Positions 1 through 8,138 are shown, numbered from the stretch's first letter. The stretch: DNA of 41,028 bases from an uncultured bacterium (GCA_900551245.1 URVC01000039.1:1-41028); one strand, 5' to 3'. Notes: generated from the letters alone by a model not told the origin. Made by a program: numbers and translations.

Positions 1-85
1 GTTGCATCCAGAACCATCATCTTTCAACTTTTTCTTTTCCTATGGGATGGCTGTGAAATTATCATTAAAATTCCAGATATCCCTC

Positions 86-114
86 TTGACTTTTTCTCCT
101 CTTTGGAGTATAAT
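86..114 (+). promoter_or_regulatory. Sigma70-type promoter of the GntR regulator
   Basis: A TTGACT -35 box (86-91) and a TATAAT -10 box (109-114) are separated by exactly 17 bases. The expected transcription start near 121 lies directly in front of the palindrome at 123-137, so repressor bound there would block this promoter. Confidence 0.75.
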
Positions 115-122
115 TAAAACAG

Positions 123-137
123 CGAGTGAGTCACTCG
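123..137. promoter_or_regulatory. Palindromic operator, probably autoregulatory
   Basis: Perfect inverted repeat CGAGTGA-G-TCACTCG, seven-base arms around a single central base, beginning about nine bases after the -10 box. Size and symmetry fit a dimeric GntR-type winged helix-turn-helix. It overlaps the upstream GTG (126) that could extend the regulator, which argues that translation starts at the ATG at 165. The ten bases GTTGCATCCA occur at 1-10 and again at 138-147, flanking the promoter, and may be a second regulatory element. Confidence 0.6.
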
Positions 138-164
138 GTTGCATCCAACATAAAAGGTTATTTC

Positions 165-1247
165 ATGCTGATTAAAGAAGTGACACGAGGAGAACTCGTG
201 GAAAAATACATTGTGGAGAGAGTTATCGCCAATCTGAAGCCGGGAGACAAAATCCCTTCCGAACGAGAGCTGGCGACAGAGCTCGGTGTAGCAGTCCACA
301 CGGTCAATAAAAGTCTGGCCGCTTTGACAGAACGCGGAGTTCTATACCGGAAAAAAGGACGTGGAACCTTTATCGCCGAATGCAGTCTGCGTGGAAAACG
401 GGTCAGAATCCTGACCCGGTCCATGAGCTTTTATGAACGGAATGCTGTAACGAACTGGTTTAACTTTCAATATGTGCTGGAAGGATTCTCAATGCGCGCT
501 CAGGAACTGGGGATTATTCCAGAAATTTTTCTTCTTGACGATCTGGTTCCGCCAACAGAAGAAACAATGGAAAAGCTCCTTGAACCGGATGTCTGCGGGT
601 ATCTCGTTCATATTCATCGAAACCTGGATGTAATCCGGCAATGGACAAAGCTGCTGCAGGAGAACGGAAAAATTATTCTCTGCCGGAGTTATGCGCCGTT
701 TGATTCCTGCAACACGGTTTATGCTGATATGCGTTCAGGAGTCCGAAACGCCGTACAGTATCTGCTGGATTCCGGAAGACGTAAAATTGCATTGTTTGAA
801 GCCGGATGGGAAAACGATGGTTATATTTCCGCTCGGATCAATGGTTATCGCGACGCCCATGAAAATGCGGGAATTGTTCCTGATCCAGCCTTGTTTCGCA
901 TCTGCGACAGACTGGATGAGAAAGAGGGGTATCTGGAAATGAAAAAACTGCTGGAAGAAAAGATTGCATTTGATGCTGTTTTCGCCGGAACCGATACCCG
1001 GGCATATGGAATTATACGGGCGCTGAAAGAGGCGGGAAAACGGATCCCCGATGATGTCGCGGTCATCGGCACGGATAATCTCAGCGAGGATTTGAATTCA
1101 GTCCCTGCACTCTCTTCCGTCGATTATCCGATGCACGCAATCGGGACAACTCTTTGCGATATTTTTGCGGAAATCGTCACAAAACGGGCCGTAGAACCGG
1201 TCTGCCGGATGCTGCCATGTAAATTTTTCAAGCGGGAATCATGTTAA
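165..1247 (+). CDS. GntR-family transcriptional regulator with LacI-type sugar-sensing domain
   Basis: A 360-residue regulator. Residues of about 1-75 form a GntR winged helix-turn-helix, with the typical SERELA stretch and a GRGTFIA wing. The rest resembles a periplasmic-binding-protein/LacI sensor domain (VFAGTDTRAYGIIRAL, then DDVAVIGTDN near the end), the architecture of AraR-type regulators that bind sugars and release DNA. I start at ATG 165, preceded by AAAAGG at 152-157, and not at GTG 126, because the latter lies within the operator palindrome and adds residues unlike the family. It heads the first hydrolase operon; the next gene is 286 bases downstream, so it may also be expressed separately. 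The inducer cannot be read from sequence. Family assignment is secure; the role as local repressor is inferred. Confidence 0.85.
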   Translation: MLIKEVTRGELVEKYIVERVIANLKPGDKIPSERELATELGVAVHTVNKSLAALTERGVLYRKKGRGTFIAECSLRGKRVRILTRSMSFYERNAVTNWFNFQYVLEGFSMRAQELGIIPEIFLLDDLVPPTEETMEKLLEPDVCGYLVHIHRNLDVIRQWTKLLQENGKIILCRSYAPFDSCNTVYADMRSGVRNAVQYLLDSGRRKIALFEAGWENDGYISARINGYRDAHENAGIVPDPALFRICDRLDEKEGYLEMKKLLEEKIAFDAVFAGTDTRAYGIIRALKEAGKRIPDDVAVIGTDNLSEDLNSVPALSSVDYPMHAIGTTLCDIFAEIVTKRAVEPVCRMLPCKFFKRESC

Positions 1248-1338
1248 CCTGAATCCGTGAAATAATTGGTGAAATCGACGATAAAATAGAAGAAAAAGAT
1301 GTTGAGTCGCACATTTCGCGAGCTTATCGAGAGAGTTT

Positions 1339-1403
1339 TTCAAGAGGACCTCCTTGTTGGAAGTTTCAGGCAAAATAACATGCCACAAGAAAGGCCTCTT
1401 GAA
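1339..1403 (+). other. Long imperfect RNA hairpin between regulator and pseudopilin
   Basis: Outer nine-base arms TTCAAGAGG (1339-1347) and CCTCTTGAA (1395-1403) are perfect complements. Inside are CTTGT/ACAAG (1353-1357 with 1385-1389) and GGCA/TGCC (1369-1372 with 1381-1384), so the region folds into one long stem. There is no strong T run after it. It could be a processing or attenuation structure in the operon mRNA, or a Rho-independent-like end of the regulator message. Function unknown. Confidence 0.4.
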
Positions 1404-1425
1404 CCTTTTGAAATCCGAAAAAAGA

Positions 1426-1454
1426 GAGGAAATTACTGAATTTGTAGTTTCCTC
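1426..1454 (+). other. Second hairpin in the regulator-pseudopilin gap
   Basis: GAGGAAA (1426-1432) pairs perfectly with TTTCCTC (1448-1454) around a 15-base loop. It lies 80 bases before the pseudopilin start and may act with the hairpin at 1339-1403 as a transcript boundary or stabiliser. The rest of the 286-base gap shows no convincing second promoter. Confidence 0.35.
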
Positions 1455-1533
1455 ATTGAAATAGAAGTATTTAACATTGTCATAAAATGAAAATTTTTGA
1501 CAAAAGCACAAAAAATTAAAGGAGGTTGTAGCC

Positions 1534-2358
1534 ATGAATGCGGAAAGAAAACATGTCGGCATCTGTCTTGCAAAAAGAAGAATAATGAAGTTCACCCTTA
1601 TAGAGCTCCTTGTGGTAATTGCGATTATCGCAATCCTTGCCGGGATACTTCTGCCTGCGTTGAATTCGGCGCGGGAAAAGGCGCGGACGATTTCCTGCGT
1701 GAATGGAATGAAACAGCTTTCTCTCGCCGTTACGGGATATCTGAACAGCAATAACGACATTATTTCCGTAATGACGGAGAGTTGGCAAGCGTATCCCTAC
1801 GGAAACATTGATTACGTGGGGCATCTCTCGTATGTTCTGGAAGCGGTCGGCGGCGCGAAACCTCTTTCGGAGCCGTTCGGCAGCAACTACAATCCCTACT
1901 GCAAGGTGTTCTATTTTGCGGTTCCTTTCGCCAACATATGCGCTTCAGCATACAATAAAACCCGCATGCTGAACCCGACCGATGACAATAAAATCTGCAC
2001 GAGCCAGTGGTGTTACAGCACGAAGCAGCATGTGGATTTCTTCCGCTATTACGCGATGCGTCTGGGTGACGACGGCGGATGCATCAAGAACGGTTCGATC
2101 TACCTGCATCAGCTGAACCGCGTGAAAAGTCCTTCGTCGAAAGCGTTCTGGACTGAGGGAATGGAACAGTTTCAGAAGTCTTTCCTCAGCGACCCGGCGC
2201 ATACAACAACAGATGGCGCATGGAGTCACCAGAAACGCAACAATGTGCTCTATTTCGACGGACATGTCGGAAACGTCGTTTTCGGTTCCGTGACCTGCAG
2301 TCATAGCGCGTATACCGCGGGGTGTGCGGTCTGCCCGTTCTACTATCCGTACAATTAA
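1534..2358 (+). CDS. Type II secretion/type IV pilus-like pseudopilin (DUF1559-like)
   Basis: A 274-residue protein. A short basic leader is followed by the class III signal FTLIELLVVIAIIAILAG, with Glu at mature position +5 and a hydrophobic helix, as in proteins cut by prepilin peptidase. The C-terminal part has the FDGHV motif common in DUF1559-type proteins of Planctomycetes and Lentisphaerota. The strong AAAGGAGG at 1518-1525 decides for ATG 1534, giving a 17-residue leader, rather than the ATG at 1585. The residue before the processing site is Lys, not the usual Gly. It lies 20 bases before the secreted beta-sandwich gene, and so is likely co-transcribed with the hydrolases. Such proteins are thought to form part of a surface filament or secretion pseudopilus; a role specific to this glycan is inference. 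Confidence 0.85.
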   Translation: MNAERKHVGICLAKRRIMKFTLIELLVVIAIIAILAGILLPALNSAREKARTISCVNGMKQLSLAVTGYLNSNNDIISVMTESWQAYPYGNIDYVGHLSYVLEAVGGAKPLSEPFGSNYNPYCKVFYFAVPFANICASAYNKTRMLNPTDDNKICTSQWCYSTKQHVDFFRYYAMRLGDDGGCIKNGSIYLHQLNRVKSPSSKAFWTEGMEQFQKSFLSDPAHTTTDGAWSHQKRNNVLYFDGHVGNVVFGSVTCSHSAYTAGCAVCPFYYPYN

Positions 2359-2378
2359 ACCAGGAAAGGATTTGCAGC

Positions 2379-2612
2379 ATGAAAAAACTTTTGACCGCAT
2401 TTCTTTGCGGAGCGGCAGTTCTGCTCTCGGCGGAAACGCTGAAGGAGTGGAAGTTCGAGGGCGATAAAATTTCCGGACTTTCGTATCCGTCGGAAAAGAT
2501 CGGCTTCCGGATTTCTCCGGACGTGAAGACTCCGGAAGGCGGCCCCTGCGGCGAATTCACCGTGAAGTCCGCTGGCGACACCAAAGTTCCGTGGAGCACA
2601 CAGATAAACTTT
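2379..2612 (+). repeat. Tandem near-identical segment, copy 1
   Basis: About 234 bases, from the start codon through codon 78, nearly match 2936-3169 with scattered, mostly synonymous differences. Similarity drops abruptly after the codons for PWSTQINF. The ribosome-binding leaders are also alike. The pattern suggests tandem duplication followed by gene conversion of the 5' part. Confidence 0.8.
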
Positions 2613-2918
2613 GCATCTCTGCAGAATATAAAAAGCGGAAGCAAATACCGCTGCTCACTCCGGATTCGCGGAACCGGAAGCGGAACAATCGCTTTCAACT
2701 GCATTCAGGCGCGGAGCCCGTGGAAGGAAATCGGAAAAACTCAGCGAGTGTTCAGCCTGCGCGGTGAGTGGCAGACGGTTTCCACGGAATTCACTGCCGC
2801 CGTCGATTATGAAGGTCCGCTGCGCACCCCCATGCTGATGGTCGGAAACCTGGCAGAGGGAACAGTTTTTCAGATCGGTCCCATCACTTTCGAACGGATT
2901 GACGACGCGCAGAAATAA
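2379..2918 (+). CDS. Small secreted beta-sandwich (carbohydrate-binding-module-like) protein
   Basis: A 179-residue protein with a clear Sec signal peptide (MKK, hydrophobic core, LLSAET, cleavage near residue 18). The remainder resembles a CBM4/9-like jelly roll, with alternating strands and a final strand of the form IGPITFERI. ATG 2379 follows GGAAAGGA at 2363-2370. Its first 78 codons are almost identical in DNA to those of the next gene; after that the two diverge while keeping the same fold pattern. The gene is thus a stand-alone copy of that hydrolase's N-terminal module and probably binds glycan or anchors the enzyme. No catalytic motif is seen. The fold is an inference from pattern, not from an alignment. 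Confidence 0.7.
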   Translation: MKKLLTAFLCGAAVLLSAETLKEWKFEGDKISGLSYPSEKIGFRISPDVKTPEGGPCGEFTVKSAGDTKVPWSTQINFASLQNIKSGSKYRCSLRIRGTGSGTIAFNCIQARSPWKEIGKTQRVFSLRGEWQTVSTEFTAAVDYEGPLRTPMLMVGNLAEGTVFQIGPITFERIDDAQK

Positions 2919-2935
2919 AAGGAAAGAGTTTGCAT

Positions 2936-3169
2936 ATGAAAAAGTTTTTGACCGCATTTCTTTGCGGAGCGGCGGTTCTGCTCTCGGCGGAAACGCTGAA
3001 GGAGTGGAAGTTCGAGGGCGATAAGGTTTCCGGACTTTCGTATCCGTCGGAAAAGATCGGCTTCCGGATTTCTCCGGACGTGAAGACTCCGGAAGGTGAG
3101 CCCTGCGGAGAATTCACCGTGAAGTCCGCGGGGGATGCCAAAGTCCCGTGGAGCACGCAGATAAATTTC
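2936..3169 (+). repeat. Tandem near-identical segment, copy 2
   Basis: Partner of 2379-2612, encoding the signal peptide and first strands of the N-terminal module of the large hydrolase. Confidence 0.8.
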
Positions 3170-6106
3170 TTTTCCAGACAGAAAATTGCCGCCGGAGCAA
3201 AGTATCGCTACACATTTCAGATCCGCAGCGACCGCGATGCGAAAATCTCGGTAAACTGTCTGTTGGCGGAACGCCCGTGGACGACGGTCGGGAAATCGTA
3301 CCGCGATGTTCTGCTCAACACCGACTGGCAGACGGTCTCAATGGAATTTACCTCCCAGCTGGATCATGAGGGCGCTCTGCGTTCCCCGATGCTGATGGCG
3401 GGATCGCTTCCGCAGGGTGCGAAGTTCTGGATGGGACCCGTGAAATTCGAAAAGCTCATGAATTTTCTTCCGCTTGCTCTGAATCCGGAATGGAAAATTT
3501 CCTGGACCTCTGACGGGGCGGAAGAGAAAACGGTGAAGATGGAAAACAACACGATTGACTTCACGAAATTTCGCGACAAGTTCGCCGAGAAGACTCCAGT
3601 GTATCTGTTCAATGAATTTGAAGCTCCGGCGGACGGCATGATGCAGGTCGGCTGTGCTGCGGACTACTGGTTCGAATTTTCGGTGAACGGCGAAAAAATT
3701 TATGATACGCTGGAGACCGGAAACAAGGTTAACACCTATCAGCCGACGGATCATGTGTTCAACTTCCCGGTGAAGAAAGGGAAAAACCGGGTCGTCGTGA
3801 AAGTCCTCAGCGGTTCCGCCGGCTGGAAATTCGTCTGCGGCAAGGTCCCGTTCCGCGAAAAGACGAACCGGATTATCCGCATTCAGCGCGGCAAAGAGTG
3901 GCGTCCGGTGAAGATGGACAAGGTTTCCTGGGACAAACGCAATCTGCTTTCTCAGCGGGTCGAAATGTTCAACCGCATTCCGGGTTCGGCGCTGGATCTT
4001 TCGCAGTATGTCAAAAAATACGACATTGACCGAAACGGTCGTCTGAAGGCGGATGCGTCCGGGGATCTTTACTTTGAAAACGCACCGGGCGAAAAGGTGC
4101 GTCTGCGCGGTTTCAACTTTGTTTCGGGTTCGTGGGAAGACCGCTTTTACACCTTTACGAAAGCGGAAATTGAAGAGTTCGCGGAACAGATCCGTCTTGC
4201 GGGAATGAACATTCTGCGTTTCCATTTTCTTGACGGCGCGCTTGCCGGAGTCAACGGCTTGCCGAAGCAGGGAAAGGACCGGAAGGATATTGCGGAAATT
4301 CACATTCCGCAAAGCGTTGACGAGCTCAAGATCGACTCCGCATTCGCCGAGCGTTATTACTATCTTCTGAAGTGTCTGCGCGAGCGCGGCGTATATGTCA
4401 TGCTGGATATCTTCACTTCGCGCGGTCTTATGACGGAGGCGGTGAACGCAAAGGATTATCCGCGTTTTCAGATGTTCGACAATCCGGTCTATCAGAAACA
4501 CTGGAAAACCGCATTTGACTTTCTGCTGAAGAAACCGAATCCGTACACCGGCAAAGCGCTGATTGACGATCCGCAGCTGATCGGCATCACATTCTTCAAC
4601 GAGCAGGAACATCTGTTCAATCCGAATTCACCAGAAAACAAACGTTTCACGACCGAATGGCGCGAGGTGCGCGGAGCTTCCGCTCCGGAATTCAATTTCA
4701 CGCTTCTGCGCTCCGATTCTCCGGACGGCGCGGCGGCGCGCGAATTCCTGCGCGGCAAAATCCGGAAGATGAATGAATTTTATCTCGGAGTCGTCCGCGA
4801 ATCCGGATTCAAAGGCTTTGTGACGAACTGGGATATGTTCATGCGCGGACTCGAAGGCGACGCCCGCGCGGATTTCAATGCGGTTGCGATGCATACCTAT
4901 CATGCGCATCCGGCGGAGGCGAAACTTTCACCTGCGAACTTCAAACAGCGTCTTTCCTTTGGCGGATGGTGGCGCGGCAGAATGTCGAATGTCGACCAGA
5001 ACAGCTCCATTACATTAAACAACTATATCGGGCGTGCGGCGGCAACCCGCGTGCTGGGCAAGCCGTTTTTCATGACGGAGTTTTCGCACTGTCCGCAGAA
5101 CCGTTACATTCAGGAATATCCGGTGATGTGGGCGGCGTTCGCGAGCCTGCAGGACTGGCAGATTCTGACACCCCACATGAACACCGTCGCTCTTTATTAC
5201 CGTCCGCTGCGCGCGTCGTTTGATGATGCGAACAACCTTTTCGCTCCGATGTGTTCACTTTTCACGGCGTTCGGCTGGCAGCGCGGCGACATCCGGAGCG
5301 CGAAGCATTCCGTTTCGCTCAACGTTCCCGAGTCCGTCCTGAAATCTCCCGAATACATCGGCGCCATCGGCAGCGGCTACAACGCGCTCTCCATGCTGAC
5401 GCGCATCGGTTCGGACTACCGGAACGCGAAGAATCCGGCGGCGACCCTGAACATCGTTCCCAAGGCGTATGTCGGCGCGACGAGCATGGGAATGTATGTC
5501 GTGCTCAATGAAGAAAAGGAGAAAAACTTCCGTATTCTCCGCGAACAGGTGGAAAACCTGCGCAGGAACAACATCCTCCCCGCCGGGAACCGGACGAACG
5601 TCAACGCCGGAATTTTCGAGAGCGAGACGGGCGAAATCTGCACAAATGTGCAGAAGCACACGCTCACGGTCAATACGCCGCGCTTTCAGTCGGCGGTGCT
5701 GAAGAAGAGTGAGCCGGTCGCTCTGAACGATCTTGCGGTGCAGTCGGTCAGCACGCCCGTTTCGATCACCGCGATTTCGCTGGAGAACGATAAATCCATT
5801 GCGGAATCGAAACATCTGCTTCTCTGCGTCGCGACGATGATTCTTGCGGAAAACGCGGTCTACTCGGATGAAACATTCTATTCCGAGCTGGACATCGGCG
5901 ACATGCAGCTGCTGGTGCGTTCCGGTCAGTTCCGTTTCTCTCTGAAGAACGGCGGCAAAGGGCTCCCGTCTGTTTACGCGCTGAATCTCAACGGCTCCCG
6001 CGAGCGGAAAATTCCGGTTGAGCTCAAAGACGGAGTTCTGCAGTTCTCGCTTGATACCGGCAAGCTTGAATACGGAACACCTTATTTCGAGGTGGTCTAC
6101 CCGTGA
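2936..6106 (+). CDS. Secreted glycoside hydrolase, clan GH-A TIM barrel (GH5-like), with N-terminal carbohydrate-binding module
   Basis: A 1056-residue protein. It starts with a Sec signal peptide and a CBM-like beta-sandwich (to about 175), then a second beta-domain (about 180-300), a TIM barrel (about 370-750) and a C-terminal beta-rich region. Barrel features are GMNILRFHF near residue 422, VYVMLDIF, FFNEQE with the likely acid/base Glu556, and FMTEFSH with the likely nucleophile Glu715, the two-glutamate retaining arrangement of clan GH-A. ATG 2936 is chosen over TTG 2930 because of the spacing to AAAGGAAAG. It would act outside the cytoplasm on a polysaccharide; the exact family and substrate cannot be given. 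The gene follows the small beta-sandwich gene by 17 bases and ends the well-conserved part of the operon. Confidence 0.82.
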   Translation: MKKFLTAFLCGAAVLLSAETLKEWKFEGDKVSGLSYPSEKIGFRISPDVKTPEGEPCGEFTVKSAGDAKVPWSTQINFFSRQKIAAGAKYRYTFQIRSDRDAKISVNCLLAERPWTTVGKSYRDVLLNTDWQTVSMEFTSQLDHEGALRSPMLMAGSLPQGAKFWMGPVKFEKLMNFLPLALNPEWKISWTSDGAEEKTVKMENNTIDFTKFRDKFAEKTPVYLFNEFEAPADGMMQVGCAADYWFEFSVNGEKIYDTLETGNKVNTYQPTDHVFNFPVKKGKNRVVVKVLSGSAGWKFVCGKVPFREKTNRIIRIQRGKEWRPVKMDKVSWDKRNLLSQRVEMFNRIPGSALDLSQYVKKYDIDRNGRLKADASGDLYFENAPGEKVRLRGFNFVSGSWEDRFYTFTKAEIEEFAEQIRLAGMNILRFHFLDGALAGVNGLPKQGKDRKDIAEIHIPQSVDELKIDSAFAERYYYLLKCLRERGVYVMLDIFTSRGLMTEAVNAKDYPRFQMFDNPVYQKHWKTAFDFLLKKPNPYTGKALIDDPQLIGITFFNEQEHLFNPNSPENKRFTTEWREVRGASAPEFNFTLLRSDSPDGAAAREFLRGKIRKMNEFYLGVVRESGFKGFVTNWDMFMRGLEGDARADFNAVAMHTYHAHPAEAKLSPANFKQRLSFGGWWRGRMSNVDQNSSITLNNYIGRAAATRVLGKPFFMTEFSHCPQNRYIQEYPVMWAAFASLQDWQILTPHMNTVALYYRPLRASFDDANNLFAPMCSLFTAFGWQRGDIRSAKHSVSLNVPESVLKSPEYIGAIGSGYNALSMLTRIGSDYRNAKNPAATLNIVPKAYVGATSMGMYVVLNEEKEKNFRILREQVENLRRNNILPAGNRTNVNAGIFESETGEICTNVQKHTLTVNTPRFQSAVLKKSEPVALNDLAVQSVSTPVSITAISLENDKSIAESKHLLLCVATMILAENAVYSDETFYSELDIGDMQLLVRSGQFRFSLKNGGKGLPSVYALNLNGSRERKIPVELKDGVLQFSLDTGKLEYGTPYFEVVYP

Positions 6107-6122
6107 CGCCGTTTTATCCGTC

Positions 6123-6146
6123 CGTCCGATATCAAAATATCGGACG
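6123..6146. promoter_or_regulatory. Perfect 10-base inverted repeat after the hydrolase gene
   Basis: CGTCCGATAT (6123-6132) and ATATCGGACG (6137-6146) are separated by CAAA, forming a strong tetraloop hairpin just 17 bases after the hydrolase stop. No T run follows, so it is not a canonical terminator. It could be an mRNA 3'-stabilising stem or an operator. Confidence 0.5.
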
Positions 6147-6452
6147 ATGCTGAAAGATCACGGAATCTCCCGGAGCATGTCGGGAAAGGGCGGCTGTCTG
6201 ACTTCTTTGGCAGGCACAAAAACGGCAATGATGGAGTGTCCCGTCTGGGCGGCGGAAGATCTGCTGATGATTCATACGACGGAGTCCGGCAGGCGCACCA
6301 TCCGCCTGCGCCGTCCGGCGAAGCTCCGCACGCTTCTCGGCAACTCGGTTCCGGAACGGGAATGCACGGAATTCGAGTATGAGTTTTCCGGTCCGGAAAC
6401 CATTCTGGTTCAACTTGGCAAGCCGTCGGAATTTGAAGATGATTTCAGATGA
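6147..6452 (+). CDS. Orphan fragment resembling the C-terminal beta-domain of a glycoside hydrolase
   Basis: About 101 residues from the ATG at 6147. The pattern CPVWAAEDLLMIHTTESG followed by TIRLRRPA and a closing FSGPETILVQLGKP is like the last beta-sandwich of many sugar-processing enzymes, where short strands end in a phrase on value or length. There is no ribosome-binding site before 6147 and the reading frame runs back into the preceding gene, so this may be the decayed end of a deleted gene rather than a working protein. It overlaps nothing and ends 41 bases before the next start. Function not recognised. Confidence 0.4.
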   Translation: MLKDHGISRSMSGKGGCLTSLAGTKTAMMECPVWAAEDLLMIHTTESGRRTIRLRRPAKLRTLLGNSVPERECTEFEYEFSGPETILVQLGKPSEFEDDFR

Positions 6453-6493
6453 GTTATCTGCAACCTAAAACGATGCAAAAGGAGGCTTTTTCA

Positions 6494-7327
6494 ATGAAGC
6501 ATGCAATTACCATTATGGGCAGCGCAGCGGCGGAGGGAATTCCGTCGCGTTTCTGCAGCTGCGATCTCTGTGCGGAAGCCCGCAAACGCGGAGGAAAAGA
6601 TCTCCGCATGACCGCCGCCTATTCGTTCAATGACCGCGTCCGCATCGACTACGGTCCCGATTCCTATGCGGAAGAGGTGAAGCTCGGACTCAATGCAGCG
6701 ACGCTCAAACATCTGTTTTTTACCCACGAACACACCGATCATCTCGATACATTCGCCTTCGAGATGCGGGAGCCGGGTTTCGCTCACAATTTTGTCGTTC
6801 CGCTGAACATCTACGGCCGCGCAACGGTTTTGGAGCGGTTGCGCCGGAGCATTCCGGAATCTGCGAACCAGACGCTTGTTCCGCATCTGCTGCGTCTTTT
6901 CCAGCCGGTTGAACTCCCGGAGGAGGACATGGTTTTTTATCCGCTGACCGCCAACCATTATCACATTCCGGAAGAGGCGGTTTTCTTTGCGGTCCGCCAC
7001 GGCGAAGCGTGGATTCTTGTCGCGAACGACACCGGCATTCCGCCGGAAGAGACCTGGCAGTGGTTTGAGCGCATGAAGATTCGTTTCGACGTCGTCATTG
7101 CCGACGCCACCTGCGGTTTTCATGATTGCCGGGATCATCACATGGGGGGGAAACACATTCTTGAATTTCACGACCGTCTGGTGAAGCTTGGCGCGGCGGA
7201 TTCGAAGACCCGTTATGTCATCAATCATTTTTCGCACAACGGCGGAGCTCTTCACGCAGATTTGGAAGCCCGCTTCAATCCGCTTGGCATAGAGGTCGGA
7301 TTCGACGGAATGGTGATTCCGTACTGA
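6494..7327 (+). CDS. Metallo-beta-lactamase-fold hydrolase, PhnP-like
   Basis: A 277-residue cytoplasmic protein. It has the metal-binding signature THEHTDHLD near residues 78-86, a later VANDTG with metal-bridging Asp, and a final histidine in NHFSHNG. The N-terminal CSCDLC cysteine cluster resembles the structural zinc site of PhnP-type phosphodiesterases. AAAAGGAGG at 6477-6485 fixes ATG 6494. It is probably the last gene of the first hydrolase operon. PhnP relatives open cyclic phosphate diesters; here, next to glycan enzymes, the substrate may be a phosphorylated or lactonised sugar, which is inference. Confidence 0.75.
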   Translation: MKHAITIMGSAAAEGIPSRFCSCDLCAEARKRGGKDLRMTAAYSFNDRVRIDYGPDSYAEEVKLGLNAATLKHLFFTHEHTDHLDTFAFEMREPGFAHNFVVPLNIYGRATVLERLRRSIPESANQTLVPHLLRLFQPVELPEEDMVFYPLTANHYHIPEEAVFFAVRHGEAWILVANDTGIPPEETWQWFERMKIRFDVVIADATCGFHDCRDHHMGGKHILEFHDRLVKLGAADSKTRYVINHFSHNGGALHADLEARFNPLGIEVGFDGMVIPY

Positions 7328-7634
7328 AAAAGCAGGATTTATCGGGGGGGGGAGAGCGGGTGGTCGGGGTTGTTTTTATTGTCCAGAAAAGTTCTCCAGC
7401 CTCGAAAAAGTTAGAAACAACCGCAAATTGCTGATCCCCCTCCGTTGTTCGGAAATCATCTCAAAATGACCGCCGGAAAAAACAGAGAATGATTTTGAGG
7501 AGGGCATCCGACAAACCGAAAACGGTGCTTTTTTAGATGGGAACCGCCGACCAGATGCAGAGATTCGGTTTCGGACCGGATTTTACCGGATTTTCAATTG
7601 AGGAAGGTTCTCTTGGTTTCAAAAGGCATTCTGA
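7328..7634. other. Non-coding stretch with G-run and hairpin
   Basis: No convincing gene. Nine consecutive G residues (7344-7352) are followed by GGG (7358-7360) and GGGG (7366-7369), which could form a G-quadruplex or simply be slippage-prone. CTCAAAAT (7460-7467) and ATTTTGAG (7492-7499) form an inverted repeat. The right part probably is decayed IS66 sequence, as a shifted frame still reads into the transposase remnant. Confidence 0.4.
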
Positions 7635-8069
7635 CAGGATACCGCTCTCTTTCATGCGCGCAAGGAGGCACGCCGGCAATCACAGAAGTTCGTCCGGGAT
7701 TTTTTTGAACAGTGCCGAGCTCTCAAAGAGTCGGAACGTCCGTCATCTCCGGTTGCGCAAGCCGTCTCTTATGCGTTGAACATTGAAGAAGAACTCAAGA
7801 AATTCCTGAAAGATGCCCGGTTAAACATCGACAACAATCCGGCCGAACGGCTCAACCGGGGAATTGCGATCATCCGAAAGAATTGCCTCTTTGCCGGCAG
7901 TGAAGCCGGAGGGCAGCGTCTCGCTATCCTATATTCGTTCGCCGCGACATGCAAAGCCAACGGCATCTGCTTTCGCAAGTGGCTCGAAGACATTCTGCCT
8001 CGTTTGAATTCCACTCCGGCAGGACAGATTGATTCGCTGATCCCCGGGGCGAAACAACGTAGTCAATGA
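7635..8069 (+). pseudogene. IS66-family transposase, C-terminal remnant
   Basis: The open frame from a TGA stop (7632-7634) to 8069 encodes FHARKEARRQ, then AQAVSYAL, DNNPAERLNRG, RKNCLFAGSEAGGQRLAILYS and NGICFRKWLEDILPRL. These are the hallmark blocks of the IS66 TnpC C-terminus (DNN-ER, RKNWLFAGS). The stretch between the HAR motif and the following conserved block is shorter than usual, and the preceding part lies in another frame, so the gene is truncated, internally deleted and frameshifted. No start signal or helper genes (TnpA, TnpB) are left. It is a dead insertion sequence. Confidence 0.85.
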
Positions 8070-8094
8070 GCTCGGGCTCGTATTATGAAGAGGG

Positions 8095-8138
8095 GAATGC
8101 CGTCGGGCGGTCATCATAGCCCGACGGCATTCATCTTT
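8095..8138 (+). terminator. Rho-independent terminator
   Basis: A perfect 14-base stem, GAATGCCGTCGGGC (8095-8108) with GCCCGACGGCATTC (8119-8132), a 10-base loop and a following ATCTTTTT. It ends transcription from the IS66 remnant side. Confidence 0.8.

Noticed and set aside
126..164. Upstream GTG extension of the GntR regulator
   Set aside because: It overlaps the palindromic operator, has no ribosome-binding site, and adds residues before the usual start of the winged helix domain.
3338..4612. A 424-codon minus-strand frame opposite the first large hydrolase
   Set aside because: Composition is that of an antisense shadow and the plus-strand protein has catalytic motifs in order.
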